This document shows, in pieces, positions 16,581-25,641 of a DNA stretch of 64,000 bases; the first letter of the stretch is position 1; every line of letters starts with the position of its first letter. The notes beneath the pieces are model-generated. The model ran no database searches, was not told the DNA's origin, and saw only the letters and a list, made by a program, of their open reading frames with translations. The stretch comes from Tichowtungia aerotolerans (GTDB lineage: Bacteria; Verrucomicrobiota; Kiritimatiellia; Kiritimatiellales; Tichowtungiaceae). The stretch spans positions 3,414,900 through 3,478,899 of the forward strand of contig NZ_CP047593.1 in NCBI RefSeq assembly GCF_009905215.1, written 5' to 3'. Made by a program: the position numbers and the translations under genes.

Positions 16581-17045
16581 ATGAAAGCACAAACCAAATC
16601 ATCTCAAAAAGGGTTCAGCATTATTGAAGTAATGATCACGATCATTGTTGCTTCTGTGTTGGTTCTGATCGTCAGCATGATTCTGGTAATGACATTTACT
16701 TCCTGGAGAAACAATAATGCGTATACCGATATTCGCAGGGATCTCTCAATGGCATCCCTGATAATGATGCAAGAAATCCGAGAGTCTTCCTATGGCGGAT
16801 TAACCGTTGGCGAGGATTATTTGAACGTGGAAAGCGCAGCCACAAACAAGACGAGCGTTTTTTCACAAGTTGATGACTCTTTAGTTTATACATCAGAATG
16901 GGACACATTTATCCTGATTCCCCGCAACCTGCAGTCATTCAATGCTGTAAAACAAAATGACGGTGTCGAATTGACCCTCGTCGTTGCAAACACCGACTTT
17001 GCCATTTCTGTAACCAATCAACTTTTCGTAAATACCAGGAACTGA
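16581..17045 (+). CDS. Minor prepilin (PilW/GspJ-like)
   Basis: A 154-residue prepilin: QKGFSIIEVMITIIVASVLV gives the G/F cleavage site and Glu5, and RRDLSMASLIMMQEIRES resembles the region after the helix in PilW/GspJ proteins. It lies 3 bp after the previous prepilin and 2 bp before the PilX-like gene, consistent with the usual V-W-X order of minor pilin operons. Confidence 0.8.
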   Translation: MKAQTKSSQKGFSIIEVMITIIVASVLVLIVSMILVMTFTSWRNNNAYTDIRRDLSMASLIMMQEIRESSYGGLTVGEDYLNVESAATNKTSVFSQVDDSLVYTSEWDTFILIPRNLQSFNAVKQNDGVELTLVVANTDFAISVTNQLFVNTRN

Positions 17046-17047
17046 TT

Positions 17048-18331
17048 ATGCAAGTTAACCCCTCCCAAACAAAAAAAGGATCCACTCTCGTAATCGTTAT
17101 GATTATGGTCATTGCCTTTTCTCTGATGATCACTGCTCTTTTACAACTCGGGGCGTTGGGAGAGCAGGAAACCGTTAAGCAGCTTCGTATCAGCCAGGCG
17201 CACTGGCTGGCTGAAGCAGGATTGGAACGAGTCTTGAGCTGGGTGGCTGCCAGCAAAGACTTTCGGGAAGGTCTGAGTGGAAGCCCGCAAACATTCGGCC
17301 CCTACACCGAGCTGGCACCTGGCAAATATTCAGTTGAAGTATGGGAGTCTAACATCAGTAACATTACGATCCGCTCCACCGGAAGCACTGAGGTTGGAAC
17401 ACTTGATGATTCTGCAACCGTTCAATTAAGCTTTCGATATGCGTCCGGAATTCCAGGTGCCATTATTGGGTTAAACAATCCGGGGCATACCCATCTTGAT
17501 AAAGATGTGCTTATTATTGACGGAGATGTTTACAGAGATGGAACTCTTGATATTGAAGGAGATATTGTTTCGAACCAATCTGCATATGCGACATCGCCGC
17601 CAATCACCGGAGATGGATCTTTTACGGAAAACTATATCCCGGATCCTGACTCGCCTATTATTGATGCAGATGGACGATTCGCAGGGCTGATTAATTCCGC
17701 ATCAACACAAACGAATACGATATTCGAGGGGGCATTGTCCGGAACGATTTATGTTAATGGCGACCTTACATTAACGGAAGGAATCAGTGGAGCAGGAACG
17801 CTGGTTGTCTACGGGGATCTTATTTTTAATGGAAATGACCAGTCAGTCAGTGATGATGTTGAAATTGTCGTCGATGGAAATATCAGTTTCTCTCAACATA
17901 CGAGCTTGGGTGACAACGTCGAAGTCTTCTCTCAAAATGGAAACATCTGCCTACAGCACGATATCGACGGCGGTGCTGTGGCGCTAATTGCCAAAAACGG
18001 GAGTTTAGGCCATATTGATCCAGAATATGATAATACATTGGGAACGATTGACAAAGACCATATCCTAACAGCCGGGCATTCCATCGGGGATCAAAACCCG
18101 TCGAAACCTTCATTTGAAGGAGTTTTTTACGCCGAATATGACATTATTTTTCGCCATAAGGCCGATATTTACGGAAGCGTCATCGCTGGAAGGCATATGG
18201 AGATCGGACACTGCGCGTCACCGGGATCGATTAGCATCACCTATGATCCGAGTGTTTTCGATGAAGAGTGGCAGCTCGATTTTGGAAACAACATTGTGAT
18301 CATCAACAGCAATTGGAAGAGACTTTTATAA
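17048..18331 (+). CDS. PilX-like minor pilin with a long beta-rich tail
   Basis: A 427-residue protein. The N-terminus KKGSTLVIVMIMVIAFSL is a PilX-type prepilin signal without Glu5, and AHWLAEAGLERVLSW is the characteristic PilX/GspK segment that follows. The remaining 300 residues form many short G-D/N-G-rich strands (IIDGDVYRDGTLDIEGDIVS, GTIYVNGDLTLTEGISGAG, VVDGNISFSQHTSLGDN), looking like a right-handed beta-helix as in DUF7305-type PilX proteins. It would sit at the pilus tip and could be an adhesin. It is the last gene of the operon and overlaps the convergent SHD1-like gene by 6 bp. Confidence 0.75.
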   Translation: MQVNPSQTKKGSTLVIVMIMVIAFSLMITALLQLGALGEQETVKQLRISQAHWLAEAGLERVLSWVAASKDFREGLSGSPQTFGPYTELAPGKYSVEVWESNISNITIRSTGSTEVGTLDDSATVQLSFRYASGIPGAIIGLNNPGHTHLDKDVLIIDGDVYRDGTLDIEGDIVSNQSAYATSPPITGDGSFTENYIPDPDSPIIDADGRFAGLINSASTQTNTIFEGALSGTIYVNGDLTLTEGISGAGTLVVYGDLIFNGNDQSVSDDVEIVVDGNISFSQHTSLGDNVEVFSQNGNICLQHDIDGGAVALIAKNGSLGHIDPEYDNTLGTIDKDHILTAGHSIGDQNPSKPSFEGVFYAEYDIIFRHKADIYGSVIAGRHMEIGHCASPGSISITYDPSVFDEEWQLDFGNNIVIINSNWKRLL

Positions 18332-19111
18332 GAAATTGCTCCTGTAGTGCCATTCAATGCGAGGCAGCTTCGCCTTTTCAATGTTTTTCGTGAAATGGCG
18401 ACTGTATACCGATCCTCGTCCTTCGTATGCCAGTTTGCGGAGTTTTCTAACAGTAGTCGGCACATCTGACATCCAATCTTCGTTGCCGAGATCAGTCTTA
18501 TAGTCGACAATTTCCCCCTGAGGGTCCAATACGGTCACAATATAGCCCAGATATGTCCCTCCCCTCCATTTGGCGGCAGCAACAGCCCATCCAGCAAAAT
18601 ATCTGCGAATCGGGATGTCATTAACGACCCACTCTATCTGACTGTTTTTTCCTTCGGGAAAAACAAATTGCTTAGTAGCGTGTTCAATTAATATGTAATT
18701 GTCACCGTCTTCCTCGTCAGCAATGAAATAAAGCTCGGCAGTCAACTTGGCCTTGCTGTCCATATCACTCTTTTTTTCGAGCGTTATTTGACAGGTATAA
18801 AGCGTGGTTTTATCACCACTGATCGTCCATTCCATTTCAGGTTTCTGGCGGGATTTTTTTCTAACCGTAATATCTACTTCGGGTACAATTTTATGCTGGA
18901 GGTAATTCAGGTCGGCATTTGATAGTTTTTCAACAGGAATCATGCGGAGCTTATCCTCGGTATCCCGGACCTGAATTCGACCAAGAAGTTCTCTCACGAA
19001 CGTTCCTTCAAAGCGGGTGCCGTCCACATCCGTCCACATCCGAGCCCCTTCTGCAAGAGACACTACAGCAAAAACAGACGCAAAAATTATAGAATGTAAC
19101 GTTTTCATCAT
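18326..19111 (-). CDS. Exported SHD1-like domain protein
   Basis: A 261-residue protein with a signal peptide (about 1-23). The first domain (RMWTDVDGTRFEGTFVRELL, then IPVEKLSNADLNYL, about 24-72) matches the SHD1-like module frequent in secreted proteins of the PVC superphylum. The second half (75-261) is beta-rich and unassigned. It is the last gene of the leftward ExbB/ExbD cluster, 23 bp after the TonB-like gene, so it may be a periplasmic partner. Its 3' end overlaps the PilX-like gene by 6 bp. Function unknown. Confidence 0.65.
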   Translation of the reverse strand: MMKTLHSIIFASVFAVVSLAEGARMWTDVDGTRFEGTFVRELLGRIQVRDTEDKLRMIPVEKLSNADLNYLQHKIVPEVDITVRKKSRQKPEMEWTISGDKTTLYTCQITLEKKSDMDSKAKLTAELYFIADEEDGDNYILIEHATKQFVFPEGKNSQIEWVVNDIPIRRYFAGWAVAAAKWRGGTYLGYIVTVLDPQGEIVDYKTDLGNEDWMSDVPTTVRKLRKLAYEGRGSVYSRHFTKNIEKAKLPRIEWHYRSNFL

Positions 19112-19134
19112 AATCTTTTGGTAGGCAAAAGCGG

Positions 19135-20247
19135 TTAATATACATTGAAGAGTTGTCCACCAGTCAGGTCGGCCTCCCCTTCAATCATTGAATATGTAAT
19201 TTCATCAATCAGATGCTGAGGAATCTCTGCGGTTCTGAATACCGGGAGAATCGGAGCCCCGTCACGGTTTTTTGGATAGATTTCACCTTTTTTCTGAATG
19301 GTTACAGTACATTGAGTCCATGCACCGCCCGTATCACCAAAAACAATTTCAAAGTCAGCGGGTACGCCGGCTTCCAGCTCAAACCAATCCCCAACACCCA
19401 TCGGTCCGTGTCCTCGCCAGTACTTACGGTGCTCTTCTGCCGAGCCTCGCCAGTCAGACATCAGTGCGGCTGCTAATACATGACCGCCAGTCAACACAAC
19501 TTCCCCATTGACTCGAATAACACAGACATTTTCACCACGTCCCCAAAACCGGTACGTTCCGCTTTCTTTGGCAGCAAACTTACCCTTGTAATGAGCCATC
19601 CAGTTCAGAGTGTAGACTTCATCCGGAATCCCAAAACTTCGCGGAACAAATTCCGAAGCGGTCATCGGAATATAGAAAAAGGTTGTATAAAGCTTCTGCG
19701 GCGCCCGATAATACATCGAAAAAGAACGCGGATTCCACCCTGAGTCAAGAAAACGCCCGATTTCGCGATAATACTCATCTCCAACGGACTGACTGTTACG
19801 TTTGCCGCTGCGATCCAGGGTCAAAGCATAGAATGTCCCCTCAAAATCATTTCCAATGGATAATGAACTTTTTCCGCCGAAAAGACTCATATCCGCCGGA
19901 TCCGGCATCATTTCGAATCCTCCGACACCTCCTCCAAGGCCTTCGCTGATGCGGGATGTTTCGGGCAGCTGAATATTGGACATTCCCTGTATATTCCTAG
20001 ACGAGATCCGCTGGCTGGCCTTCGGCCTGGCCCGCTTTTTCACCTTAACCTTCGGCTTTTTGAGCTCGACCGTTTTTCTCTCAACCGGCGGCGGAGGCTC
20101 AAATTTCTGTTCCATTTTTTTGACGACAGTAAACACAACCATACCACCGGCTAACAACAGAATCGCTGCATGAATTCCTATGCTGACGAGAACCGCCGTA
20201 GGCGCCCCTTTAATCAAGCCTTTTGTTCGTTTGACCAATCGTTTCAT
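19135..20247 (-). CDS. TonB-like protein with a PA14-like C-terminal region
   Basis: A 370-residue inner-membrane protein. It has a basic N-terminus, one transmembrane helix (about 18-42) and then a Pro/Lys-rich stretch (EPPPPVERKTVELKKPKVKV), the TonB layout. The C-terminus is not a TonB domain: about 130-320 resembles a PA14-type beta module, with FYIPMTASEFVPRSFGIPDE, YKGKFAAKESGTYRFWGRG and VCVIRVNGEVVLTGG echoing the PA14 pattern of a strand with aromatic GxYxF followed by vNGk. It lies 2 bp after exbD2. I infer that it transmits the ExbBD proton force to a glycan or envelope ligand; this is not established. Confidence 0.7.
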   Translation of the reverse strand: MKRLVKRTKGLIKGAPTAVLVSIGIHAAILLLAGGMVVFTVVKKMEQKFEPPPPVERKTVELKKPKVKVKKRARPKASQRISSRNIQGMSNIQLPETSRISEGLGGGVGGFEMMPDPADMSLFGGKSSLSIGNDFEGTFYALTLDRSGKRNSQSVGDEYYREIGRFLDSGWNPRSFSMYYRAPQKLYTTFFYIPMTASEFVPRSFGIPDEVYTLNWMAHYKGKFAAKESGTYRFWGRGENVCVIRVNGEVVLTGGHVLAAALMSDWRGSAEEHRKYWRGHGPMGVGDWFELEAGVPADFEIVFGDTGGAWTQCTVTIQKKGEIYPKNRDGAPILPVFRTAEIPQHLIDEITYSMIEGEADLTGGQLFNVY

Positions 20248-20249
20248 GA

Positions 20250-20693
20250 CTACAAACTTTTACTAAATGTTAAACTGTCAACTTTTGCAGCAGCGCAGGC
20301 ATCCATAACCTCAATAATCCGACGATGCACCGTATCGTGATGAGGCAGAAGGTTCACAAAAAAAGGAGACTTCTGGGATTCGGCAACCTGTTTTAAGCCT
20401 TTGATGTGATTTACAAGATCGTCCAGTCGCGTATCTTCTGCCGCAAAACGCATACCTTCCAGGACCACTGTTGCATCCTCGTTGATCTCAATAACCGCCT
20501 CAACCGGAATCTCAATCTTCAAATTCGGATCAGAAACCGTAGCCGGCAGTACGAAGGAGATATCTCCTTCTTTTTTGATCAGCGAGGCGGTGACCATAAA
20601 ATAGATGAGCAGCAGGAACACCACGTCAATCAACGGCGCGATCTGAAGCTCCATCTTCGCTTCTCCTGCATTGTTTCGCTTGCTTAAATTCAC
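20250..20693 (-). CDS. exbD: ExbD/TolR-family protein (second copy)
   Basis: A 147-residue protein with one N-terminal transmembrane helix (about 18-42). The segment ELQIAPLIDVVFLLLIYFMV contains the proton-pathway Asp (LIDVVF), and a periplasmic domain follows. It works with ExbB as the stator-like proton channel. It is longer and sequence-divergent from the upstream copy, so the pair may form a heteromeric complex. Spacing is 20 bp to the upstream exbD and 2 bp to the TonB-like gene. Confidence 0.9.
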   Translation of the reverse strand: MNLSKRNNAGEAKMELQIAPLIDVVFLLLIYFMVTASLIKKEGDISFVLPATVSDPNLKIEIPVEAVIEINEDATVVLEGMRFAAEDTRLDDLVNHIKGLKQVAESQKSPFFVNLLPHHDTVHRRIIEVMDACAAAKVDSLTFSKSL

Positions 20694-20713
20694 GTCTCTC
20701 TCCTGCTAAACAT

Positions 20714-21127
20714 CTATTCCTCAAAGGCCGCAAAGATCAGGTCGTTCGCCCCCGCTTCCGCACAGGCCTCCATGATCTTCTCATTCGCGCCGTATTTCAC
20801 CTGCTTGTCCGCCCGGATGACGATCCGCAGCTCCGGGTCCGCCTCGATCTCCGACCTCAACCGGTCGGTGAGCTCTTCCAGTGCAACCAGATCCGAGGCC
20901 GGTCCAATGAACATCTCATCGTCTGCATTCACCGTGATCGCAAAACGACCCGTTTCGTCTTCCGGAACCTTCGCGTAAACCGCCGAAGGCACTTCAATCG
21001 GAACCTTGTCGATCTTGATCACCGCTGAAGCCACCAGAAAAAAGATCAGCAGAAGAAACACCAGATCGATCATGGGCGACATGTCGACGGCAACTTCATC
21101 GTCATTTCTTTTGGCATGAATTTTCAT
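20714..21127 (-). CDS. exbD: ExbD/TolR-family protein (first copy)
   Basis: A 137-residue protein: cytoplasmic N-terminus, transmembrane helix with AVDMSPMIDLVFLLLIFFLV (proton-pathway Asp in MIDLVF), then a periplasmic domain ending IMEACAEAGANDLIFAAFEE. It lies 28 bp after exbB. Two ExbD genes after one ExbB are common in PVC and Bacteroidota energy-transducing clusters. Confidence 0.93.
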   Translation of the reverse strand: MKIHAKRNDDEVAVDMSPMIDLVFLLLIFFLVASAVIKIDKVPIEVPSAVYAKVPEDETGRFAITVNADDEMFIGPASDLVALEELTDRLRSEIEADPELRIVIRADKQVKYGANEKIMEACAEAGANDLIFAAFEE

Positions 21128-21155
21128 GGTTCTTTCCCGTCAGAAGGCTCAGACA

Positions 21156-21929
21156 CTATTCATCACCCATTTGTTCAAGCGCTTCCACATCCATAAACGT
21201 CAGCGGTTTCTCTCCGGTTTCGAGAGCATCGAACAGGTAGCTGAGGTTACGGCCGAGGGTGGCCAGGGTTTTGTCGAAACGCTTTTTGAAGTAGAAGAAG
21301 AAGGCCATCGCCGGAATCGCGATGATCAGTCCGGTCGCGGTGGTGATCAGAGCCTCACCGATGTTCCCGGCGAGCACTTCCGGTTTACCCATTCCCTGTG
21401 TTCCCATGGTCTGGAAGGCCTTGATCATACCCATAACGGTACCGAGCAGCCCGAGCATCGGGGATGTTGCACCGATGATGGAGAGATAGTCGATCGGTTT
21501 CATCAGCTGGGTCATCTGTTCAACCGAGGCTTCTTCAACCGCTTCATGTACTTTATCAAAGCTGACTTCACCTTTCATGCAGCGCTCAAGTCCGGCGGCA
21601 AAGGTGTTGGTGAACATGGAGGGATGCTTGCGGCAGTAGATCAGCGCATGACGAACCTTCTTGGAGAGCATCATCTCGAGAAGCTCCGGAAGCATTTCAG
21701 TGTGCAGCAGGGTCTTTTCACGCAGGGAGAAAAAGTTCTGCACGATGAAGGTCACCATCGCAAAGGAGAGGATCCCCAGAGGAATCATGGTGATACCACC
21801 GGTTTTGATCAACTGCCACAGCGTGGCGTTCTCGGTCGTCAGCGCCGCAGCTTCCGGAGCCGCCTCCTGCCCAAAGACCACCCCTGCCGCTCCAAGCAGC
21901 ACCATGATTGCAATTCCTGTCTTCTTCAT
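21156..21929 (-). CDS. exbB: ExbB/TolQ/MotA-family proton channel
   Basis: A 257-residue protein that starts with a cleavable-looking signal peptide (MKKTGIAIMVLLGAAGVVFG), then has three transmembrane helices: about 45-65, then the MotA/TolQ/ExbB core with TSPMLGLLGTVMGMIKAF and ITTATGLIIAIPAMAFFFYF. Thr and Gly residues in these helices form the proton pathway with ExbD. The ATG at 21929 follows GGAGGAAAC; the in-frame ATGs up to 21947 would include that RBS as coding sequence and are rejected. It follows the small repeat protein gene by 14 bp. Confidence 0.93.
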   Translation of the reverse strand: MKKTGIAIMVLLGAAGVVFGQEAAPEAAALTTENATLWQLIKTGGITMIPLGILSFAMVTFIVQNFFSLREKTLLHTEMLPELLEMMLSKKVRHALIYCRKHPSMFTNTFAAGLERCMKGEVSFDKVHEAVEEASVEQMTQLMKPIDYLSIIGATSPMLGLLGTVMGMIKAFQTMGTQGMGKPEVLAGNIGEALITTATGLIIAIPAMAFFFYFKKRFDKTLATLGRNLSYLFDALETGEKPLTFMDVEALEQMGDE

Positions 21930-21943
21930 CGTTTCCTCCATTC

Positions 21944-22309
21944 TCATTCCGCCTGTACGGACTCTTCTTCGGTTAACCGGTTGATCTCTTCCAGAAGCTT
22001 CTGCGCTTCTGTTGCAAATTCAGTTTCTGGGTAAAGCAATGTAATCTGACGAGCCGTAACTTCTGCGGACGTCAACGCCCCCTGCTTCAGATACAGCTCA
22101 GCACTCAGCACCTCACTTTTTGCAAGCCACTCTTCTTCCTGAGGATTCAGCGCAATACCTTTGCCCACTTCTTCGATTGCGGCAGCCACATCGTTTTGAT
22201 CTCTCAAAAGAACGGCTTTTTTATAGTGCGCTGCAACGGCAGGCTCTTCATCTGCTGCCCAAGTCAATGCAAACGCTGTCAGCACAATGCAGAAAAGTAT
22301 ATGTTTCAT
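21944..22309 (-). CDS. Small exported TPR-like protein
   Basis: A 121-residue protein with a signal peptide (MKHILFCIVLTAFALTWA) followed by about two and a half helical repeats (YKKAVLLRDQNDVAAAIEEV, then AELYLKQGALTSAEVTARQI) of TPR character. It lies 2 bp after the giant TPR gene and 14 bp before exbB. It is probably a periplasmic scaffold partner of the Exb complex; no enzymatic motif is seen. Confidence 0.75.
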   Translation of the reverse strand: MKHILFCIVLTAFALTWAADEEPAVAAHYKKAVLLRDQNDVAAAIEEVGKGIALNPQEEEWLAKSEVLSAELYLKQGALTSAEVTARQITLLYPETEFATEAQKLLEEINRLTEEESVQAE

Positions 22310-22311
22310 GA

Positions 22312-25300
22312 TTAGAGTTCCTCCGATTCGACAGTAACCGTCAGGTTGGTTTGAATTCCGGCAGCCATTTTTTCATTAATCTCACGGACTTCAGCCGGTC
22401 CGAGAGCCTGACGAGCCACGTCGGCCTGAGGCAGCTCATTCACATATTTGTCGTAAAGCATTGCACGATATGTATTTCTCATATCGACATCTCGTCCCAG
22501 TTTCTGCAGGCAGCGTGCACTTGCCAGATATCCTTCGGCAGCCCAGTACCCGCCTGCATGACCTTTATACATGAAATAGGTTCTCTGGTACCACGCAAAG
22601 GCTTTTTTAAGATTACCGGCTTTTTCTTCCGTTTCTCCCAGGTAATAACAAGCCTCGGCATACGGTTCACCCCTCCACGCACGAATTGTCAGAATCATTT
22701 TAAAGGACTCACGAGCTGTGTCCGTATTGCCCTGCTCGAGCTCAATGCGACCTTTCATTACCTGAGCCCATGCTGTATCTACATCAACTCCGTAAAGTCC
22801 CTGTGCGTCCGAGACAATCTTCAGGGCCTCGTCATAGCTTCCTTTTTCAAACAGATCGTACGCGCGCAGTTTGTAGGCGGCCCGCATATATTCAGATTCT
22901 TCAAACTGATCCATGAATATTTTCAGAATTTCTTCGGCTCGGGAATAGTCTTCGTTAGCAAATGAAGCATCACAAATAACGGCCAGAACCGGTGGCGGAG
23001 CCCCGTTTAAAGTTTCCAGCTCATTGATCAGAGTGTCGCCAAGCTCGATTTTTTTATCATCCATTTCTGCCAGCATGACTCGGAGTCGTAATTGCAGTGT
23101 GGGATTTTCAGACGATGCCAGTGCTGATTCCAGACGTTTTCTCAACTGATCCTGATCGTCCTGCTCCAGTCGGCGAGCCGTGTTCATCAGTTCAGAAATA
23201 ATCAAGTCCACGCCATCCTGCCGAACATCATCACCATATTTTAAAATAGTATCCAGATAGGCATCAATAGCTTCACCGACCAACCCCTGCTCCAGCTTTA
23301 TTTTTCCAAGCCAGTATGCGGCTTTGGCCACATCGGCTTCTTCGCCGTACGTATCCAGATAATTATTGACCAGCTCAATAATCTCATCATTTTTACTGTC
23401 CAGCTCATATACGGCGGCCATCTGGAACGTTGCATACGTTGCCTGGGCAACTTTTTTGGCAGTTCTGATTGCTTCACGGTAATCGCTCACCGCATCTTTC
23501 AAATTGCCTTCATAATCCTGAGACGCCCGAATATCTCCGCGCATGCTGCAGGCATCGGGATAAACTGCTGAGGCAGGATACGTATCAATTACATAGGTGA
23601 AACGTTCGTTTGCCTCTTCATATTTTTCCTGCCCAAAGAGGCAGATTCCGCCCTGGAACCATGCTGAAGAAACCCAGTTCCCCTTAGGGAAATGCCCCAG
23701 ATAGTACTCAAATTCATCATACGCGAGTGAATAATTCTGAAGGAACATCTGCGTCATAGCGTGCCAGTACCGCACGTTGTCTTCCTGATGAGATTTTGGG
23801 AATTTATCAAGAACCAGATCAAAGCCCTGCAGAGCATCTTTATAATTCAGGAGCATCAGGTCTGCAATTGCCTGCATATAGTATAGCTCGCACCCGTATT
23901 GTTCCGCCATCAGCTTATCCGCTGCAGGCAGGCTGTCTGCGGAGGTAAATCCTTCCAGATAAGGACGTAGCTCCTTGATCTTTTTGAATTTTTCCTGTTT
24001 CTGATACGCAGCGGTTAAATAGTACGCCACCTGACGGGGCATCGTGCCATCCTTGTGCTCATCCAGAAAAGCAAAACACCGTTTTTCCATACGATCATAC
24101 AGCTCCAGCTTGGAGAGAACCTGGATTGCATCACAGAATGCTCTTGAACCTCGCTCTCCGTCTGGATCGCGAGATGTCGTGAGATCAAATGCCCCCAGAG
24201 CTTCCCATGGACGACCGCATTCATAATAGAGTTGGCCTACGCGATAGACCACATCATCCTCATACGGAGGCAGAGAAAGCAGTGTTCCAATGGACTCTTC
24301 GAGTTCGGCAAGCCCCGGCGGCATCTCAATTCCCAAAGCTTGCGGCGCGCCCTCTCCTTCAAAAGAGGCTTCCGCATATTTGTATCCAAGGAGACTTTCC
24401 ACCTTACCATTATCATTGGTGGATAAAGCGATCTGCATTTCGCGCATGCCGGAATTTCGGCGTAATTCGTTTGCTTTCTCTAAATGGAAGTCCGCCAGCG
24501 CACGACGAGGAAGAATCATGCGATAAAGCATTAAGGCGCTGTCGTATTCGGCCACATTGAACAGAGCAGAAGCGGCATTCATCATGGCCATATTTACACG
24601 AATATCATACCGCACATCTGTGTTTGCCAGATCTACAATCTGCTTCCGAACCTGATCATATTCACCCAGATTACTGAGCGCAGTGACCAGTTTCATAATC
24701 GCATACCCGCGCCGTGGCATTTTGTCTGCGTTTTCAATCACATACTCATAAGGATCAACGCACAACTTCCATTTTTTCAACCCGGCATAAGATTCAGCCA
24801 GCGTTAAATTAAGCAAGACTTTATCCGGAACTGTATACTCAGGTTCCTCTTGCGGTTTATCAGCAGAAATTTCAGTAAAAAACTCATCTTTGTATTCTTC
24901 CGCTTCTTCCTGATAGCGCTTGAGCTGACGTTTTGTCAGCCCCCCCCGATCCTCTTTGTCCAGATCATCAATTTTGACTTCTTCCACCTCTTCTTCTTCT
25001 TCAACTTCCGGTGGTGGCGCAAAAGCATTGGTCACTGCAGCAATGCTTTTTTCATAATTCTTAGATTCAAAATAGCTGACCGCCAGCGATTTGAGTACTT
25101 CGCGACGGCGATAAATCGGCTTGGAATTCATGTACTGTTCAAAATAGGTCTGGGCCTGTTCTGAATCGCCAATTAAAATTCCGGTTTTTCCAAGCTTGAA
25201 ACGCACATCCTGCATCAAAGCGAGAACCCGTTTGTCATCGGATTCTTTCATGCGCTCCAGATAATCTTTCAGATAGGGTACTGCAGCAGTGTAGTTCTGT

Positions 25301-25482
25301 TGCTTCATGAGCAGACCGGCTTCGGACAGCAGACCGCTGGCACTCATTTCAGAGCGAATCTCTTCGGGAGACTTTTGCTCAACAATTTCTCTGGCCATTG
25401 CAGATGTGCTCAGCAACAGAATTGCCCCTGCCCGAATCAGGATTCGATGTTGGAAGACGTGACATCTCATTGCTTTTATCAT
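22312..25482 (-). CDS. Giant exported TPR protein
   Basis: A 1056-residue protein with an N-terminal signal peptide (ends about LSTSAMA, residue 30). An acidic coiled stretch lies at about 160-200 (EVEEEEEVEEVKIDDL, then KEDRGGLTKRQLKRYQEEAE). Many TPR units run through to the C-terminus (for example VVYRVGQLYYECGRPWEALG, YFLGHFPKG-type, ACYYLGETEEKAGNLKKAFA). This is a long periplasmic superhelical scaffold. It is the first gene of the leftward operon (AAGGA before the ATG), upstream of exbB-exbD-exbD. In PVC and Bacteroidota genomes such proteins accompany ExbBD systems, but the ligand is unknown. Confidence 0.88.
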   Translation of the reverse strand: MIKAMRCHVFQHRILIRAGAILLLSTSAMAREIVEQKSPEEIRSEMSASGLLSEAGLLMKQQNYTAAVPYLKDYLERMKESDDKRVLALMQDVRFKLGKTGILIGDSEQAQTYFEQYMNSKPIYRRREVLKSLAVSYFESKNYEKSIAAVTNAFAPPPEVEEEEEVEEVKIDDLDKEDRGGLTKRQLKRYQEEAEEYKDEFFTEISADKPQEEPEYTVPDKVLLNLTLAESYAGLKKWKLCVDPYEYVIENADKMPRRGYAIMKLVTALSNLGEYDQVRKQIVDLANTDVRYDIRVNMAMMNAASALFNVAEYDSALMLYRMILPRRALADFHLEKANELRRNSGMREMQIALSTNDNGKVESLLGYKYAEASFEGEGAPQALGIEMPPGLAELEESIGTLLSLPPYEDDVVYRVGQLYYECGRPWEALGAFDLTTSRDPDGERGSRAFCDAIQVLSKLELYDRMEKRCFAFLDEHKDGTMPRQVAYYLTAAYQKQEKFKKIKELRPYLEGFTSADSLPAADKLMAEQYGCELYYMQAIADLMLLNYKDALQGFDLVLDKFPKSHQEDNVRYWHAMTQMFLQNYSLAYDEFEYYLGHFPKGNWVSSAWFQGGICLFGQEKYEEANERFTYVIDTYPASAVYPDACSMRGDIRASQDYEGNLKDAVSDYREAIRTAKKVAQATYATFQMAAVYELDSKNDEIIELVNNYLDTYGEEADVAKAAYWLGKIKLEQGLVGEAIDAYLDTILKYGDDVRQDGVDLIISELMNTARRLEQDDQDQLRKRLESALASSENPTLQLRLRVMLAEMDDKKIELGDTLINELETLNGAPPPVLAVICDASFANEDYSRAEEILKIFMDQFEESEYMRAAYKLRAYDLFEKGSYDEALKIVSDAQGLYGVDVDTAWAQVMKGRIELEQGNTDTARESFKMILTIRAWRGEPYAEACYYLGETEEKAGNLKKAFAWYQRTYFMYKGHAGGYWAAEGYLASARCLQKLGRDVDMRNTYRAMLYDKYVNELPQADVARQALGPAEVREINEKMAAGIQTNLTVTVESEEL

Positions 25483-25641
25483 CTCAGTCCTTCTCTATTA
25501 GCTACCCCAGACACTAGAAACTCCTATTCGCAAACTTAGCAAATAATGCTAAACAACAGTAAAGCAAACTTCAACCCATATATCCAAAATGTTTGTTCTG
25601 GAACTCTTCCGCGACAGCCCCGAAGCATGGGACCCTCCACA

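Noticed and set aside
21126-22034. A 302-codon plus-strand open frame opposite exbB
   Set aside because: His/Gln-rich shadow of exbB, which has three proper helices and a good RBS.
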